Below are positions 17,925 to 29,040 of a DNA stretch of 42,948 bases, in pieces (position 1 is the first letter of the stretch; every line of letters begins with the position of its first letter). This stretch comes from Roseibacillus sp. (lineage in GTDB: Bacteria > Verrucomicrobiota > Verrucomicrobiia > Verrucomicrobiales > Akkermansiaceae). Where the stretch lies: positions 16,755-59,702 of the forward strand of contig NZAC01000007.1 in NCBI GenBank assembly GCA_002686085.1, given 5' to 3'. Under the pieces are notes generated by a model. That model saw only the letters and a list, made by a program, of their open reading frames with translations, did not search any database and was not told the origin of the DNA. Both the position numbers and the translations under genes were made by a program.

Positions 17925-19991
17925 ATGAACAAGTGCTGGATAGCTCTCCTCCTGATGTTGCCAAACCTGTTGGGTGCTGGTTTCGGGCAGGAAGTTAAGG
18001 AGGAGGCTCTTGAAACCACCGAAGAAGGGGGGGGAGGAGAGGCTTCAGTTCTCACACGTCCTGATGCGAGGACGATGACCTTGAGTATACCCGGTCTTCG
18101 AGGATTGATCACCGACCGTAATGGCAGGCCCCTTGCAGAAAATAGAGTCGGATATCAGCTCGCGCTTCAGTTTGTGCATTTTACCGATCCAGTTGATGCC
18201 GATATCCTGAATTGGGCAAAGGAGCGTCTGGCGCATGCGTCAAAGATCGCGGGGAAGAATTATGAAGTAGCAGATAGGGATCTACTCTCTCACTACAAGC
18301 ACCGGCGCTGGCTTCCACTTGTTTTTGGTGCTTCCCCGGTTCCGCCCGAGAAGGAAAAGGTCTTTAATGAGCAACTTATGCCCGGCTTGATCATGCATCC
18401 AGTCTACTTGCGACATTATCCGGGTGGAGACTTAGCTGCTCATGTCATCGGGTATGTGAGAAGCAAAGGTCGATTACCTACCGGTCCTATCGTTCATGGG
18501 GATCTTCTTTTTGAGGATACTCGTGGAGACGCTGGTCTCGAGAGAACGATGAATGAAGATCTGACCGGAAAAGCGGGTGAGCGAAAGCTGATTTTTGATT
18601 CCAACGGTCGGAAAATTCGTGATGAGCTGACCGAGCGTCCTAGGATTGGTCGGACGGTTGTCACAACCTTGAATCTAGATTGGCAGCAGCACGCGGAAAA
18701 AGTTCTTAAAGATAGCTGTCAGCGTGGGGCCTTCGTTGTTGTCGATATTCCTACAGGCGAAGTTCTGGTTCTTGCTTCGAGACCTAGTTACGATATTAAT
18801 GTATGGATTCCGCGTATCAGTAACGAGGAGTTGGGAGTGCTCACGGAGGATACATCCCGTCCCATGTTTGGTCGAGCGTTCCAAGGGTTATACCCTCCGG
18901 CCTCAAGCTTCAAGCCAGTGGTAGCTCTTACCGCATTAACCCAGAAAGTAGTTGAGGAATGGACGGAGGTCGACTGTCCGGAGTTTATTGAAGTAGGGGC
19001 AAACCCACCAACTCAGATGTGGAACTGGACTAAAGAGCCGGAGGGACTTATGAACGTCACCCGAGCACTTGCACGTTCGAACAACTGCTGGTTCTATTTG
19101 GTTGGGATTGATACGGGGCCAAGTTCATTTCTTTCAACAGCGAGAAGACTTGGGTATGGATCCCGTTCCGGCTTGCCTCTGTTCGGGGAGTCCTCTGGAC
19201 GTGTCCCGACTAATGAGTATGTGCTAAAGAATTACGGAAGACCTTTTACCGATGGAGATACAGCGAATTACTCCATTGGTCAGGCCTGGGAAGCTACTCC
19301 ACTTCAGGTGGCACAGTCCATGGCTGGTATAGCGAACGGATCAGTATTACCGAAATTGCAGTTGATCCGGCAGGTTCAGGACCCCTCAGGAGGAGTCCTT
19401 GAGGCGGCTGACCCGCAGTCTCGTAATGCTCTGGATCTGGATCCGGATGCAGTGCAGATTGTTCATCAGGGTATGTATGATGTCGCCCATTCCGCCTGGG
19501 GTACTGGGCGGAGGGGAAGTTTAACATTTGCCGAGGTTTGTGCAAAGACAGGGACAGGTCAATGGATCCCCGCGCTCGATCAGGAGGTTGCTTGGTATGC
19601 AGGCTTCTTCCCTGCCGAAAACCCGAGGCTTGCATTCGCAGCACTTTACGAAGGGGATCCTGGAGAGGATATTTCCGGGGGCAGGAAAGCAGCTCCAATG
19701 ATTCCGGCATTTTTCGAGGAATTTAAGGAAGTCATCGAGAATATGATTCGTCCTCCGTCCAAGGCGCTTGTCGTTATTGAGGAGGGAGAGGAGCCTTCTT
19801 CAGCGATCCCCGCAGCGCAGCCAATTGACGAAGATGGCAACCTGATCACTCTGAATGGAAAAATACTGAAGGCAATTCCTGTTGAAGAGTGGGAGGAGGA
19901 CGGCGAGCCGGTAGATCCTGTGGGGGAAGCCTTGCCTGCTATTCCTGTTGATGACGCACCCGTGGCGATACCGGTTGAAGAGGATGAATAG
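17925..19991 (+). CDS. Class B penicillin-binding protein, PBP2 (MrdA)-like transpeptidase
   Basis: D,D-transpeptidase for peptidoglycan cross-linking. It is 688 residues. The pedestal starts at LRGLITDRNGRPLAEN; HYPGGDLAAHVIGYV and GLERTMNEDLTG follow. The catalytic domain has all three active-site motifs: SSFK (Ser327, Lys330), SNN (Ser385-Asn387) and KTGTG (Lys541-Gly543). The start is fixed by an in-frame TGA just upstream (17919-17921). The N-terminus is therefore a short hydrophobic stretch with signal-peptide character followed by an acidic linker, rather than the usual cytoplasmic tail plus anchor. The C-terminal 80 residues are an acidic, proline-rich tail with repeated AIPV(E/D)(E/D). 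No rodA, mreC or mreD gene is adjacent. It probably heads a four-gene run to 22702. Confidence 0.9.
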   Translation: MNKCWIALLLMLPNLLGAGFGQEVKEEALETTEEGGGGEASVLTRPDARTMTLSIPGLRGLITDRNGRPLAENRVGYQLALQFVHFTDPVDADILNWAKERLAHASKIAGKNYEVADRDLLSHYKHRRWLPLVFGASPVPPEKEKVFNEQLMPGLIMHPVYLRHYPGGDLAAHVIGYVRSKGRLPTGPIVHGDLLFEDTRGDAGLERTMNEDLTGKAGERKLIFDSNGRKIRDELTERPRIGRTVVTTLNLDWQQHAEKVLKDSCQRGAFVVVDIPTGEVLVLASRPSYDINVWIPRISNEELGVLTEDTSRPMFGRAFQGLYPPASSFKPVVALTALTQKVVEEWTEVDCPEFIEVGANPPTQMWNWTKEPEGLMNVTRALARSNNCWFYLVGIDTGPSSFLSTARRLGYGSRSGLPLFGESSGRVPTNEYVLKNYGRPFTDGDTANYSIGQAWEATPLQVAQSMAGIANGSVLPKLQLIRQVQDPSGGVLEAADPQSRNALDLDPDAVQIVHQGMYDVAHSAWGTGRRGSLTFAEVCAKTGTGQWIPALDQEVAWYAGFFPAENPRLAFAALYEGDPGEDISGGRKAAPMIPAFFEEFKEVIENMIRPPSKALVVIEEGEEPSSAIPAAQPIDEDGNLITLNGKILKAIPVEEWEEDGEPVDPVGEALPAIPVDDAPVAIPVEEDE

Positions 19992-20054
19992 GTTGGCGAC
20001 TTGGCGCTGGACGTTTCATGCTCATAGGTCCACACACAACAGGTCTGATTAGTA

Positions 20055-20492
20055 ATGGATATCCAAATAGCAACTCTCTGTGACTTTGCCGCCGACTATG
20101 GAAACGGTAAAATGGTGATTAACGGTACTTTCGATGCGCTACGCGCTACGAAGCTGCCGGTAGTGCATCCCCATTGTTCTCTTGCGATGCGGATATGTGT
20201 TCTTCCAGAGGACTCTGGTGATCACCGGATGACGATCAATATTATTGATGAGGATGGAAATTCAGTGGACCCATCCAAGATGCCGATTCGTGCGGATATG
20301 CCGATCAAGGTTCCGGATGAGGTGCCTTTCCTGACCCGAAATCTTGTTCTCAACTTCCAGGGATTGAAGTTTTCCAGTGCAGGAATTTATCATGTCGACG
20401 TTACAGTAGATGGAGAACTTGTTATCAGGCTTCCCCTCCGAGTTGTGAAAGTCCAGGGTCAGGCCGCTCCGGGGCCGCCTCCAGGGGAATAG
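20055..20492 (+). CDS. DUF6941-like small cytoplasmic protein
   Basis: A 145-residue protein without signal or membrane segment, predicted to be all-beta. The opening IATLCDFAADYGNGKMVINGTFDAL resembles the DUF6941 pattern (LCD.A....GK....G.F), followed by MRICVLPEDSGDHRMTINIIDEDG and a C-terminal strand pattern GIYHVDVTVDGELVIRLPLRVV typical of the same proteins. No function is known to me. It lies 63 bases after the PBP and 20 bases before the SDR gene, so cotranscription is likely. The family call rests on memory of the motif and should be read as probable. Confidence 0.7.
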   Translation: MDIQIATLCDFAADYGNGKMVINGTFDALRATKLPVVHPHCSLAMRICVLPEDSGDHRMTINIIDEDGNSVDPSKMPIRADMPIKVPDEVPFLTRNLVLNFQGLKFSSAGIYHVDVTVDGELVIRLPLRVVKVQGQAAPGPPPGE

Positions 20493-20512
20493 GTAAGTAT
20501 AGTAATATTACG

Positions 20513-21334
20513 GTGGATTCCCCTCTTCTCTACGACTGTTCGCTAATTACAGGGGCCTCAAGTGGCCTCGGAGAGGAATTCGCCTGTCAGCTTGCCCCTC
20601 ATTGTCGAAGACTTGTTCTCGTAGCGCGTCGTGAGGAAGAGTTGGCGCTTTTGCGAGATCGGTTACAAGGTGAACATTCCGGGCTCAAGGTAGAGGTTGT
20701 GAATGCTGATCTGACCTCGGCGGAGGCGCGAGAGGAGTTGATTGCCACCGTGAAGGAGCATGATTGGGCCCCCAGTCTTCTGGTCAATAACGCTGGAATG
20801 GGAGATTATGGAGAGTTCTTGACAGGGGACTGGGATAAGATGGAGCAGATGTTGAGCTTGAATATCATCGCTCTGACTCACCTGACCCATGGGTTTCTTC
20901 CTGATATGGTCCAATCGGGCCATGGTGCAGTGCTGAACGTCAGCTCCCTCGCCTCGCTACTTCCTATTCCAGACTTCGCAGTTTACGCAGCGAGCAAATC
21001 CTACGTGACCAGTTTTTCTGAGGCCCTGCGGCTCGAGCTGATTGATCACGAGATCCCAGTCCTGACCGTTTGTCCGGGTCCGGTGCACACTGGCTTTGGA
21101 GAGATTGCGGACCGGGAGGGATCCCTTGAGGAGAGTCCTGTCCGCGAGTGGTTCTTTGTTTCCAAGGAGGAGGTCGTCTTGGAAGCGTTGCTCGCACTGC
21201 AGCGTGAGCAGCCTCGTTCATACCCAGGATTGAAGGTTTCCCTGATTGCCACTGCGCTTGCCACCATGCCGCCCGGGATATTGCGGTATTTCATGCGCAA
21301 CAGACCGCGCGCTGTTCCGGAAGAGGGAGATTGA
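20513..21334 (+). CDS. Short-chain dehydrogenase/reductase (SDR family)
   Basis: NAD(P)-dependent oxidoreductase with a classical SDR Rossmann fold. It is 273 residues. Visible motifs are the cofactor-binding TGASSGLG (residues 13-20), ADLT near 65-68, NNAG (92-95), catalytic Ser144/145, and YAASK with Tyr158 and Lys162, followed by PGPVHTGF. Arg39 and Arg40 after the second strand suggest an NADP preference (inference). The substrate is unknown. The start is the GTG at 20513; a 10-bp perfect palindrome, GTAATATTAC (20502-20511), directly precedes it. It lies 20 bases after the DUF6941-like gene and 12 bases before the GH75-like gene. Confidence 0.9.
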   Translation: MDSPLLYDCSLITGASSGLGEEFACQLAPHCRRLVLVARREEELALLRDRLQGEHSGLKVEVVNADLTSAEAREELIATVKEHDWAPSLLVNNAGMGDYGEFLTGDWDKMEQMLSLNIIALTHLTHGFLPDMVQSGHGAVLNVSSLASLLPIPDFAVYAASKSYVTSFSEALRLELIDHEIPVLTVCPGPVHTGFGEIADREGSLEESPVREWFFVSKEEVVLEALLALQREQPRSYPGLKVSLIATALATMPPGILRYFMRNRPRAVPEEGD

Positions 21335-21346
21335 GTCTGCTTTACT

Positions 21347-22702
21347 ATGTCCCGAAATCGTAAAAAGTCAGCTCGCCTGCCGCTCGATTATCGAGGGGTA
21401 ATTTTTGGATTTGGTCTTTTGGCTGTGGGAGTATTCGGGCTTCTTGTCCTGCTTACGCCACTGGGTGGGAAGGTGAAGAACGGTCTTAGAGAAATCGTGA
21501 GGCAAAGGTCAGCTGCGGTTGAAAAAAGCAACGGAGAGAAGGCGTTGATGAAGAGAGGACCGGAAGAGTCGCTCTCCCCGCTCGAGTCGGATCCCGATCC
21601 AAAGTTTCCCCGTGGAACTCTTCGGCCTCTCTCCGGCACGAATATCAGGAGTCTTTCTAAGGGGATTAATTTGAAAGTTGTGTTCGATGCAGAAGAGGGG
21701 GAGCTGGCATCTATGGAACGAGATGACGGGGACTCCTATCTTGCCGAGTATTCCCTGAAAGTGCGTATGCCTCGCCCGGCGACGTCACTGTCAGACGTAG
21801 TACTGACAAGTCCCCACCTCATGGAGCTCTTTCCGGGGTTGAGGGACATGATTCCACAAGGAAAAGTCTCGGCTTGGTATCGCCAATTGTATGCGAATAA
21901 ATCTGCCAGAATCAAAAGTGACATAGGTCGATTGAGTGAGATCCTCAGCAGGCATAACTTTTACGATTGCGAAACGATTTTGAACCTGCGCTCGGAGGCA
22001 ACCGGGCAGCGACTCTTCATGATGCAGGCTGAGATGGATGTCGTTTCTGATGGGTCGGATGGGGATAGGCTGCCGCAGATGCCAGATGCGATTGTAAACT
22101 CAACAAACTACCAGCCATTCACCAGTTACCGATGGAGGAAAACAGGATCCACGCCTAATCCCATGATTGCAGGGTGGGAGGCTAGGATCGGCAATGCCAA
22201 AAAGGAGCTGGAGGATCCCTCGGTGGGAAAGGATCGCGCTGCTTGGCTAAGGAGCAGGATGAAGATGCTGGAGGCAGGTGTCGCGGATATGAAATTCGCG
22301 AGCTTTCTCATTGCTGAGTATGACCCATTCATTGTTATTCCAACGAATATAGTGAAAGATCGACGGGACCCCTACGCTCCGAACATTGGAGATTTTGCGG
22401 TCGTTGTTCATGGACGAGTGGCCTACCCGGCTATCGTCGGGGATGCGGGGCCCACCTACAAGGTTGGAGAGGCGTCCTTGCGGATGGCTCGTGAGATCAA
22501 CGCTAATGCAACCCCATACAGTCGCCCGGTATCAGACCTAACCGTTACTTATCTTGTGTTTCCCCGGAGTGCAGATGACCCGAAGAGTGCTCCTGACTAC
22601 GGGCGTTGGCGTGCACGTTGTGAAGAGCTTATTAATCGGGTCGGAGGCCTGGGGGAAGGCGTTGAGCTGCATCAGTGGAGAGATCTACTCCGGTTAGAGT
22701 GA
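21347..22702 (+). CDS. Membrane-anchored protein with GH75 chitosanase-like C-terminal domain
   Basis: A 451-residue protein. A basic N-terminus is followed by a single membrane segment at residues 18-38, placing the rest outside the cytoplasm. Residues about 40-315 are not recognised. The C-terminal part (about 320-430) matches the glycoside hydrolase family 75 (fungal-type chitosanase) layout: EYDPFIVIP, GDFAVVVHGRVAYPAIVGDAGP, YKVGEASLRMA, VTYLVFP. The likely catalytic acids are Asp366 and Glu375 within the GDxGP and GEAS motifs. Characterised members cut chitosan; here the substrate could be another aminosugar polymer, including peptidoglycan glycan (inference). It starts 12 bases after the SDR gene. 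The GH75 assignment is by motif recognition, without alignment. Confidence 0.75.
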   Translation: MSRNRKKSARLPLDYRGVIFGFGLLAVGVFGLLVLLTPLGGKVKNGLREIVRQRSAAVEKSNGEKALMKRGPEESLSPLESDPDPKFPRGTLRPLSGTNIRSLSKGINLKVVFDAEEGELASMERDDGDSYLAEYSLKVRMPRPATSLSDVVLTSPHLMELFPGLRDMIPQGKVSAWYRQLYANKSARIKSDIGRLSEILSRHNFYDCETILNLRSEATGQRLFMMQAEMDVVSDGSDGDRLPQMPDAIVNSTNYQPFTSYRWRKTGSTPNPMIAGWEARIGNAKKELEDPSVGKDRAAWLRSRMKMLEAGVADMKFASFLIAEYDPFIVIPTNIVKDRRDPYAPNIGDFAVVVHGRVAYPAIVGDAGPTYKVGEASLRMAREINANATPYSRPVSDLTVTYLVFPRSADDPKSAPDYGRWRARCEELINRVGGLGEGVELHQWRDLLRLE

Positions 22703-22751
22703 AGCCGGCTTGGGTGCTGCCGCTCTGTTGCTACTGAGTGGCGATGAAGGA

Positions 22752-22916
22752 TTAGGTGTGAAGAGTATCGATTGGCTGATTCCTGCCAATGGACGTCTGA
22801 AAATGCTGAATTCCCTCAGCGAGAAGCCATAGACTGTAGATAGCCACCGCAATGGAAACATTTTGGCTGGCTGGTAATGGGGGATCGTTGGCCTGTGTGG
22901 AACCAAGGCCCTTTAT
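22752..22916 (-). pseudogene. Possible remnant of a SpoU/TrmH-type RNA methyltransferase C-terminus
   Basis: In the 292-base gap between two convergent genes, the minus strand carries an open frame of about 54 codons without a start. It contains SQNVSIAVAIYSLWLLAEG, which resembles the conserved C-terminal SAM-binding knot motif of SpoU methyltransferases (SLNVSVAAGI.LYE). An in-frame TAG lies just upstream (22917-22919) and the stop is at 22752-22754. This looks like a decayed tail, but the similarity is short and judged by eye. Confidence 0.3.
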
Positions 22917-22994
22917 CTAGACAGCCTCAGAAGATGTCCTGCTGAACCGTTGCGCGGTGGGTCGCCCTGCTATGAGGCACCCTATCGGCTGCAT

Positions 22995-25919
22995 TCATGG
23001 CTTTTCGAGAGCTACCTCGTATTGCCTTGCGAGATTTAGAGCGGCTTCAGAAATTTTATCCTTCAAGCCAAGAAGAGAAGGAAGTTCTCGGGTCAAAGAG
23101 GACTCAATTGGTCCTTTTTCCCGGGGAGGCAGTGGTGCGTGTCGGCCTAGGGACTGATCAACAGCTGGAGGATTAGTCCAGATAGAGAGGAGTCGTAGTG
23201 CCTCCATTCGATCGCTGAGAAGCATTTCTGCATTGGCAGAAAAACGAAGGAGACGGGAAGCGTTTTGATCTCCTCCCGTTCGGAATGCGCTATGGAGAAT
23301 TCTCCTGAGGATCATACGGGATAGCGGGCGTCCCTGCTGGCCGGGGGCGTATTCGTCCAATAATGCGGCTACGGCGGGACGAGATTTCTCGATCGGAAGA
23401 TCGTGAACTGCTCTGATGGCTTCATCCGCAATCTCGCTCTCCTCGTCAAAAAAGAAATGAATGAGACCTGGAGAGGCCAACCGCCTGAGCGCTAAGACAG
23501 ATGCCATGCGGATTGCTTTGCTGGAGTGCTTGGCCAAGGCCACAAGTTCACCCTCGGTGCCTGATTGTGTGAGTGCCATGACGCCTGCATGTCGGAGATA
23601 GGGGTCCTTGTCCCCGTTTTCGGCGAGTAAAAGGAGTGTGGGGTTGAATGCAGCTCTCACTCGAAGGCGAGCGAGTGAAATAGCAGCGAAGGCGCGCACT
23701 CGCGAAGAGGGGTCCTGCAAGGAATTAACCAATCGTCCCGCGTCCTTGAGGGGAGACTCCCCGAGGGCTCGAGCCGCTTGAGCGCGAAGCTCTTCTACAG
23801 GGTTTGCAAGTAGCTCTAAAAGACGTTCGGTGGATGCTGCCGATCCACGGCGTCGTGCTCGAATCCAGAGGCCCCAGGTGCCGTGGAGAGCAAGATTGAG
23901 GCTCTCTTTTTGTCGAGTTGCATTGATGAAGTAGGGAACGGCCTCCGGGCGGTCGGCGAGAGTGAGCTGGGCCCGTAGGCGGACGCGGTAATCCTCGTGT
24001 TTCATCAGCTCAAATAGCTTGATGGAGGCGAGTTTCTGGATGTCGCCTCCGGCAAATAGAGGAGCCACCCCGGGATGATCGGGGGGACGGTTTGGACTTT
24101 GTCGGGCTGAAAGAGCAAAGATTCTTCCAGGACGCTCTGAGTTGCTTTGCCCAATTATATCACAGATGTAGAGGTGACCATCGGTTCCGAATACGAGGTC
24201 AGTTGCCATGGTGCCCCAGATCAGTTTTTGCGGAGTTTCCATGCTCATACCGGCACCTTTTCTAGTGAGCTGGAAAGACCAGGTTCCAGAGCTTTCCGGG
24301 GTGCCGCCGTTATCGCACAAAAGAAAGGAGTTTAGTAAGCGATCAGGAAATCCCGTTCCGGGATGATAGGTGAATCCTGCGGGTTTAACATCGAGGACAC
24401 CAACGGGAGGGAGAAGAAAAGCTGCTTGGTTGTTGTGAAAGGTGTCCCATTGGCGCTCTTGCATCCACTGATTCACAGGTCGCTTGGAATAGCCTATTTC
24501 CCGATGGAAAGTATGGAGATTTTCATGGCCCGTACGCCATCCGCTGTCCGCACCTTCGACAACGTATATGACTCGAGCTTTGTCACCCTGGCCAGAATCG
24601 CTATCTACCGTCACAGGATTGCCCCAGCGATCGAAGGCGATGCCCTGAGGATCTCGCAATCCACTATGAACAACTTCAAAGTTCGAGCCATCTGGATCGA
24701 ACCGGAAAACTGCGCCCTGATCATTATAAGAGAATCGGCGGCTTTCCTGCGTTGAGACATTCATGGCCCGGTCGCCAACGGTTCCATAAATCCGGCCATC
24801 AGGGCCCTGCGCGAATCCGTCGAGACCATGTCCCGCCAGCGAAATTCTTGGCCCAAAACCGGACAGTAACTTTTTCTGCTCGTCCGCCTTTCCGTCCTCA
24901 TCGGTATCGCGAAAGGACCAGATATGAGGAATGCAGGCAAAATAGACTCTCTCGTCGAGAGAGAAGACGCCACCTGCTGCTCCATCGAGGAGGTCGTCAA
25001 ATCCATCAGCGTAAATCGTATTTTGGTCGGCGATGCCATCTTTGTCGCTGTCTTTCAGAAGGCGAATTCTGTCGGACCGATCGGTCATTTTTGCGATGGG
25101 ATACCGATGATTCCATTTCTGGTGAAGTTTCCTTCGGTCGTTTAATGTCACGGCTGCGAGATCGTCATTGAGCCAATAGGGGTGGTTTTTGGTGCTTGGT
25201 ACGCAATGCCCGAAACGATGCGCTTCTGTTACAAACAGGTTGCCGTCCGTATCGAAGGAAAGGGCATTTGGAGAATAAAGGCCGTGATCTGCATAGGTAG
25301 CGAAGATCTTGAGATTGCTCTCCTTTGGAATCTGTAATCCTGGTATCTGGGAGGTGGCAGCAAGCCCCGGAATCACTGGAAGGCCATTTCTGGTAGCAGG
25401 GGGGAATGAGGGTTCTGGTTTGTTGCTGAACAGGATGTGGTCAATCAGGATGTAACCGTGCGGGCGGGTTGAGGCATCGACAAGCCTCAGTGCGGCCTCC
25501 TTCCCTTTGAGAGCGCTGACATCCCACGTCTTCGGGAGCATGTTGTAATCGGACCGACCAATGGCCTCTCTTACAATTTTCTTATCCACCAGGAGCTGAA
25601 TGGAGGTGAGTCCCTTTAGGTTCCCACCCCCGATCAAAAAACTGATATAGGATTTACGAATAGTGAAGGGAGATGAGGTCAGCGAACCCATCCCTTTGGG
25701 GCCCTGAGTAAAAGAGCTGGCGAAGGATTCCCCTGCAAACCCGGTAACTTCGCCAGGCTGGTTTCCGCCTTGCGTGGAAGAGGCAGATTCCCCAAAGGCG
25801 TTGCCTGTCATGCGCCATGCTTCAAAGCCTCCCTTCTCGAAGTCTTCAAACAGGGTTTGCTCTGCGGCTAAAATTACTGTGAGGGACAGGGAAAAAAGGA
25901 TGGAGGAAAGAAGAGCCAT
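22995..25919 (-). CDS. PVC-type secreted beta-propeller dehydrogenase-like protein with HEAT repeats
   Basis: The protein from the chosen ATG (complement of 25917-25919) is 974 residues and begins with a signal peptide (MALLSSILFSLSLTVILAAE); a TTG at 25964 would add 15 residues in front and is less likely. Residues about 20-165 form a beta-sandwich module (FEDFEKGGFEAW ... SFLIGGGNLKGL). Residues about 190-600 are a six-bladed sorbosone/glucose-dehydrogenase-like propeller with SPNALSFDTDGNLFVTE, DSDKDGIAD, DTDEDGKAD and GLRDPQGIAFDRWGN. Residues about 620-960 are helical HEAT-type repeats (VRAFAAISLARL, ALGESPLKDAG). Such proteins usually end with a c-type heme CxxCH domain in PVC bacteria; none is present here. 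It may oxidise or bind sugars outside the cytoplasm. It lies 97 bases after ligA. Confidence 0.85.
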   Translation of the reverse strand: MALLSSILFSLSLTVILAAEQTLFEDFEKGGFEAWRMTGNAFGESASSTQGGNQPGEVTGFAGESFASSFTQGPKGMGSLTSSPFTIRKSYISFLIGGGNLKGLTSIQLLVDKKIVREAIGRSDYNMLPKTWDVSALKGKEAALRLVDASTRPHGYILIDHILFSNKPEPSFPPATRNGLPVIPGLAATSQIPGLQIPKESNLKIFATYADHGLYSPNALSFDTDGNLFVTEAHRFGHCVPSTKNHPYWLNDDLAAVTLNDRRKLHQKWNHRYPIAKMTDRSDRIRLLKDSDKDGIADQNTIYADGFDDLLDGAAGGVFSLDERVYFACIPHIWSFRDTDEDGKADEQKKLLSGFGPRISLAGHGLDGFAQGPDGRIYGTVGDRAMNVSTQESRRFSYNDQGAVFRFDPDGSNFEVVHSGLRDPQGIAFDRWGNPVTVDSDSGQGDKARVIYVVEGADSGWRTGHENLHTFHREIGYSKRPVNQWMQERQWDTFHNNQAAFLLPPVGVLDVKPAGFTYHPGTGFPDRLLNSFLLCDNGGTPESSGTWSFQLTRKGAGMSMETPQKLIWGTMATDLVFGTDGHLYICDIIGQSNSERPGRIFALSARQSPNRPPDHPGVAPLFAGGDIQKLASIKLFELMKHEDYRVRLRAQLTLADRPEAVPYFINATRQKESLNLALHGTWGLWIRARRRGSAASTERLLELLANPVEELRAQAARALGESPLKDAGRLVNSLQDPSSRVRAFAAISLARLRVRAAFNPTLLLLAENGDKDPYLRHAGVMALTQSGTEGELVALAKHSSKAIRMASVLALRRLASPGLIHFFFDEESEIADEAIRAVHDLPIEKSRPAVAALLDEYAPGQQGRPLSRMILRRILHSAFRTGGDQNASRLLRFSANAEMLLSDRMEALRLLSIWTNPPAVDQSLGRHAPLPPREKGPIESSLTRELPSLLGLKDKISEAALNLARQYEVALEKP

Positions 25920-26016
25920 CGAGTTTGATTGGAGCTGAATACGGCTTATACGGTGCGCAGGCAATTGGACCAGAGCTATAATGTCAAGGTGTGTCTAGGG
26001 CTACGGCTGGGAGCTC

Positions 26017-28296
<2,280 letters not shown>

Positions 28297-28351
28297 TCAG
28301 GTGGGGAAACTCCAATCACAAGACGGAGGGATCTCCTGAGACCGCCAATAG

Positions 28352-28759
28352 CTAATGCGCTGGTTTCCGCAGTGCATGAAGAGGTTTGCAGATCAGGGCC
28401 CCAGAAAGCCCCCCGAGGAGGTCCGCAATCCAGTCACCAAGGTCATTGCCTGAACGGCCAGGGATCCAGGATTGATGCCATTCGTCGATGGCCCCGATCA
28501 TAGCGAGGGCAATGACGACAACGACAAGGTTATGGATCCATGAGTAGGACCCACGAAGGTGCAGTGTGATTGACAGGAGGACAGCTCCGATCAGGAAATA
28601 CACAAAGTGAAGGATTTTATCAAATCCTGGTAGATCTAGGGTGCTGACTTCGGGAGGGGGTCTGCCTGAGAGGATCCATAGGATGGAAACCCACAAAGCG
28701 AATCCTAAGAGCCATAGGCGGCTCTTTCGCAAAAGAGAGGAGAATCCGGCGCCAGGCAT
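28352..28759 (-). CDS. VanZ-like small membrane protein
   Basis: A 135-residue integral-membrane protein with about four hydrophobic segments. VanZ-family hallmarks are visible: FDKILHFVYFLIGAVLL near residue 45, IDEWHQSWIPGRSGNDLGDWIADLLGG near residues 90-116. The founding VanZ gives low-level teicoplanin resistance; most chromosomal members have no known role. Its ATG (complement of 28757-28759) shares one base with the TGA of the antitoxin-like gene (TGATG), so it is translationally coupled to the toxin-antitoxin pair. It lies 85 bases before ligA on the same strand. Confidence 0.85.
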   Translation of the reverse strand: MPGAGFSSLLRKSRLWLLGFALWVSILWILSGRPPPEVSTLDLPGFDKILHFVYFLIGAVLLSITLHLRGSYSWIHNLVVVVIALAMIGAIDEWHQSWIPGRSGNDLGDWIADLLGGLSGALICKPLHALRKPAH

Positions 28760-29037
28760 CAGCGGTCGTCACCGCGTTGTTCAATCTCCAGTCGTTCTGC
28801 GAGCCACTGCTTCATCATGGACTGATAATTGAGAAACCGCTCTCTCGCAATACGCTTGATTCGGGAGAGCATTCTGGGATCGAACCGTAGAGTGATAGTC
28901 GTTGATTCGCGGCCGTCAGGAACGTGCTCGGACGCTTTCATCAGCTGGGGTATCAGTTCGTGGTCTTTCCAGAACTCCGCTTCCTCAGCCTCACTCGAAA
29001 AGTCAGGGATTTCACCCCATGTAGAAATGGATTTCAT
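28759..29037 (-). CDS. BrnA/CopG-like antitoxin
   Basis: A 92-residue protein with an acidic N-terminal half (EEAEFWKDHELIPQL, the CopG/BrnA antitoxin opening) and a C-terminal ribbon-helix-helix-like part: TTITLRFDPRMLSRIKRIARERFLNYQSMMKQWLAERL. The RHH strand would bind operator DNA, and the N-terminal part would bind the toxin. It starts 3 bases after the toxin gene ends, giving the toxin-first order seen in brnTA operons. By family precedent it should autorepress the operon; no operator was identified. It overlaps the start of the VanZ-like gene by one base. Confidence 0.82.
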   Translation of the reverse strand: MKSISTWGEIPDFSSEAEEAEFWKDHELIPQLMKASEHVPDGRESTTITLRFDPRMLSRIKRIARERFLNYQSMMKQWLAERLEIEQRGDDR

Positions 29038-29040
29038 GCT

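Noticed and set aside
22702-22711. Palindrome AAGCCGGCTT at the end of the GH75-like gene as a terminator
   Set aside because: It has no loop and no T run, so it does not qualify as an intrinsic terminator.
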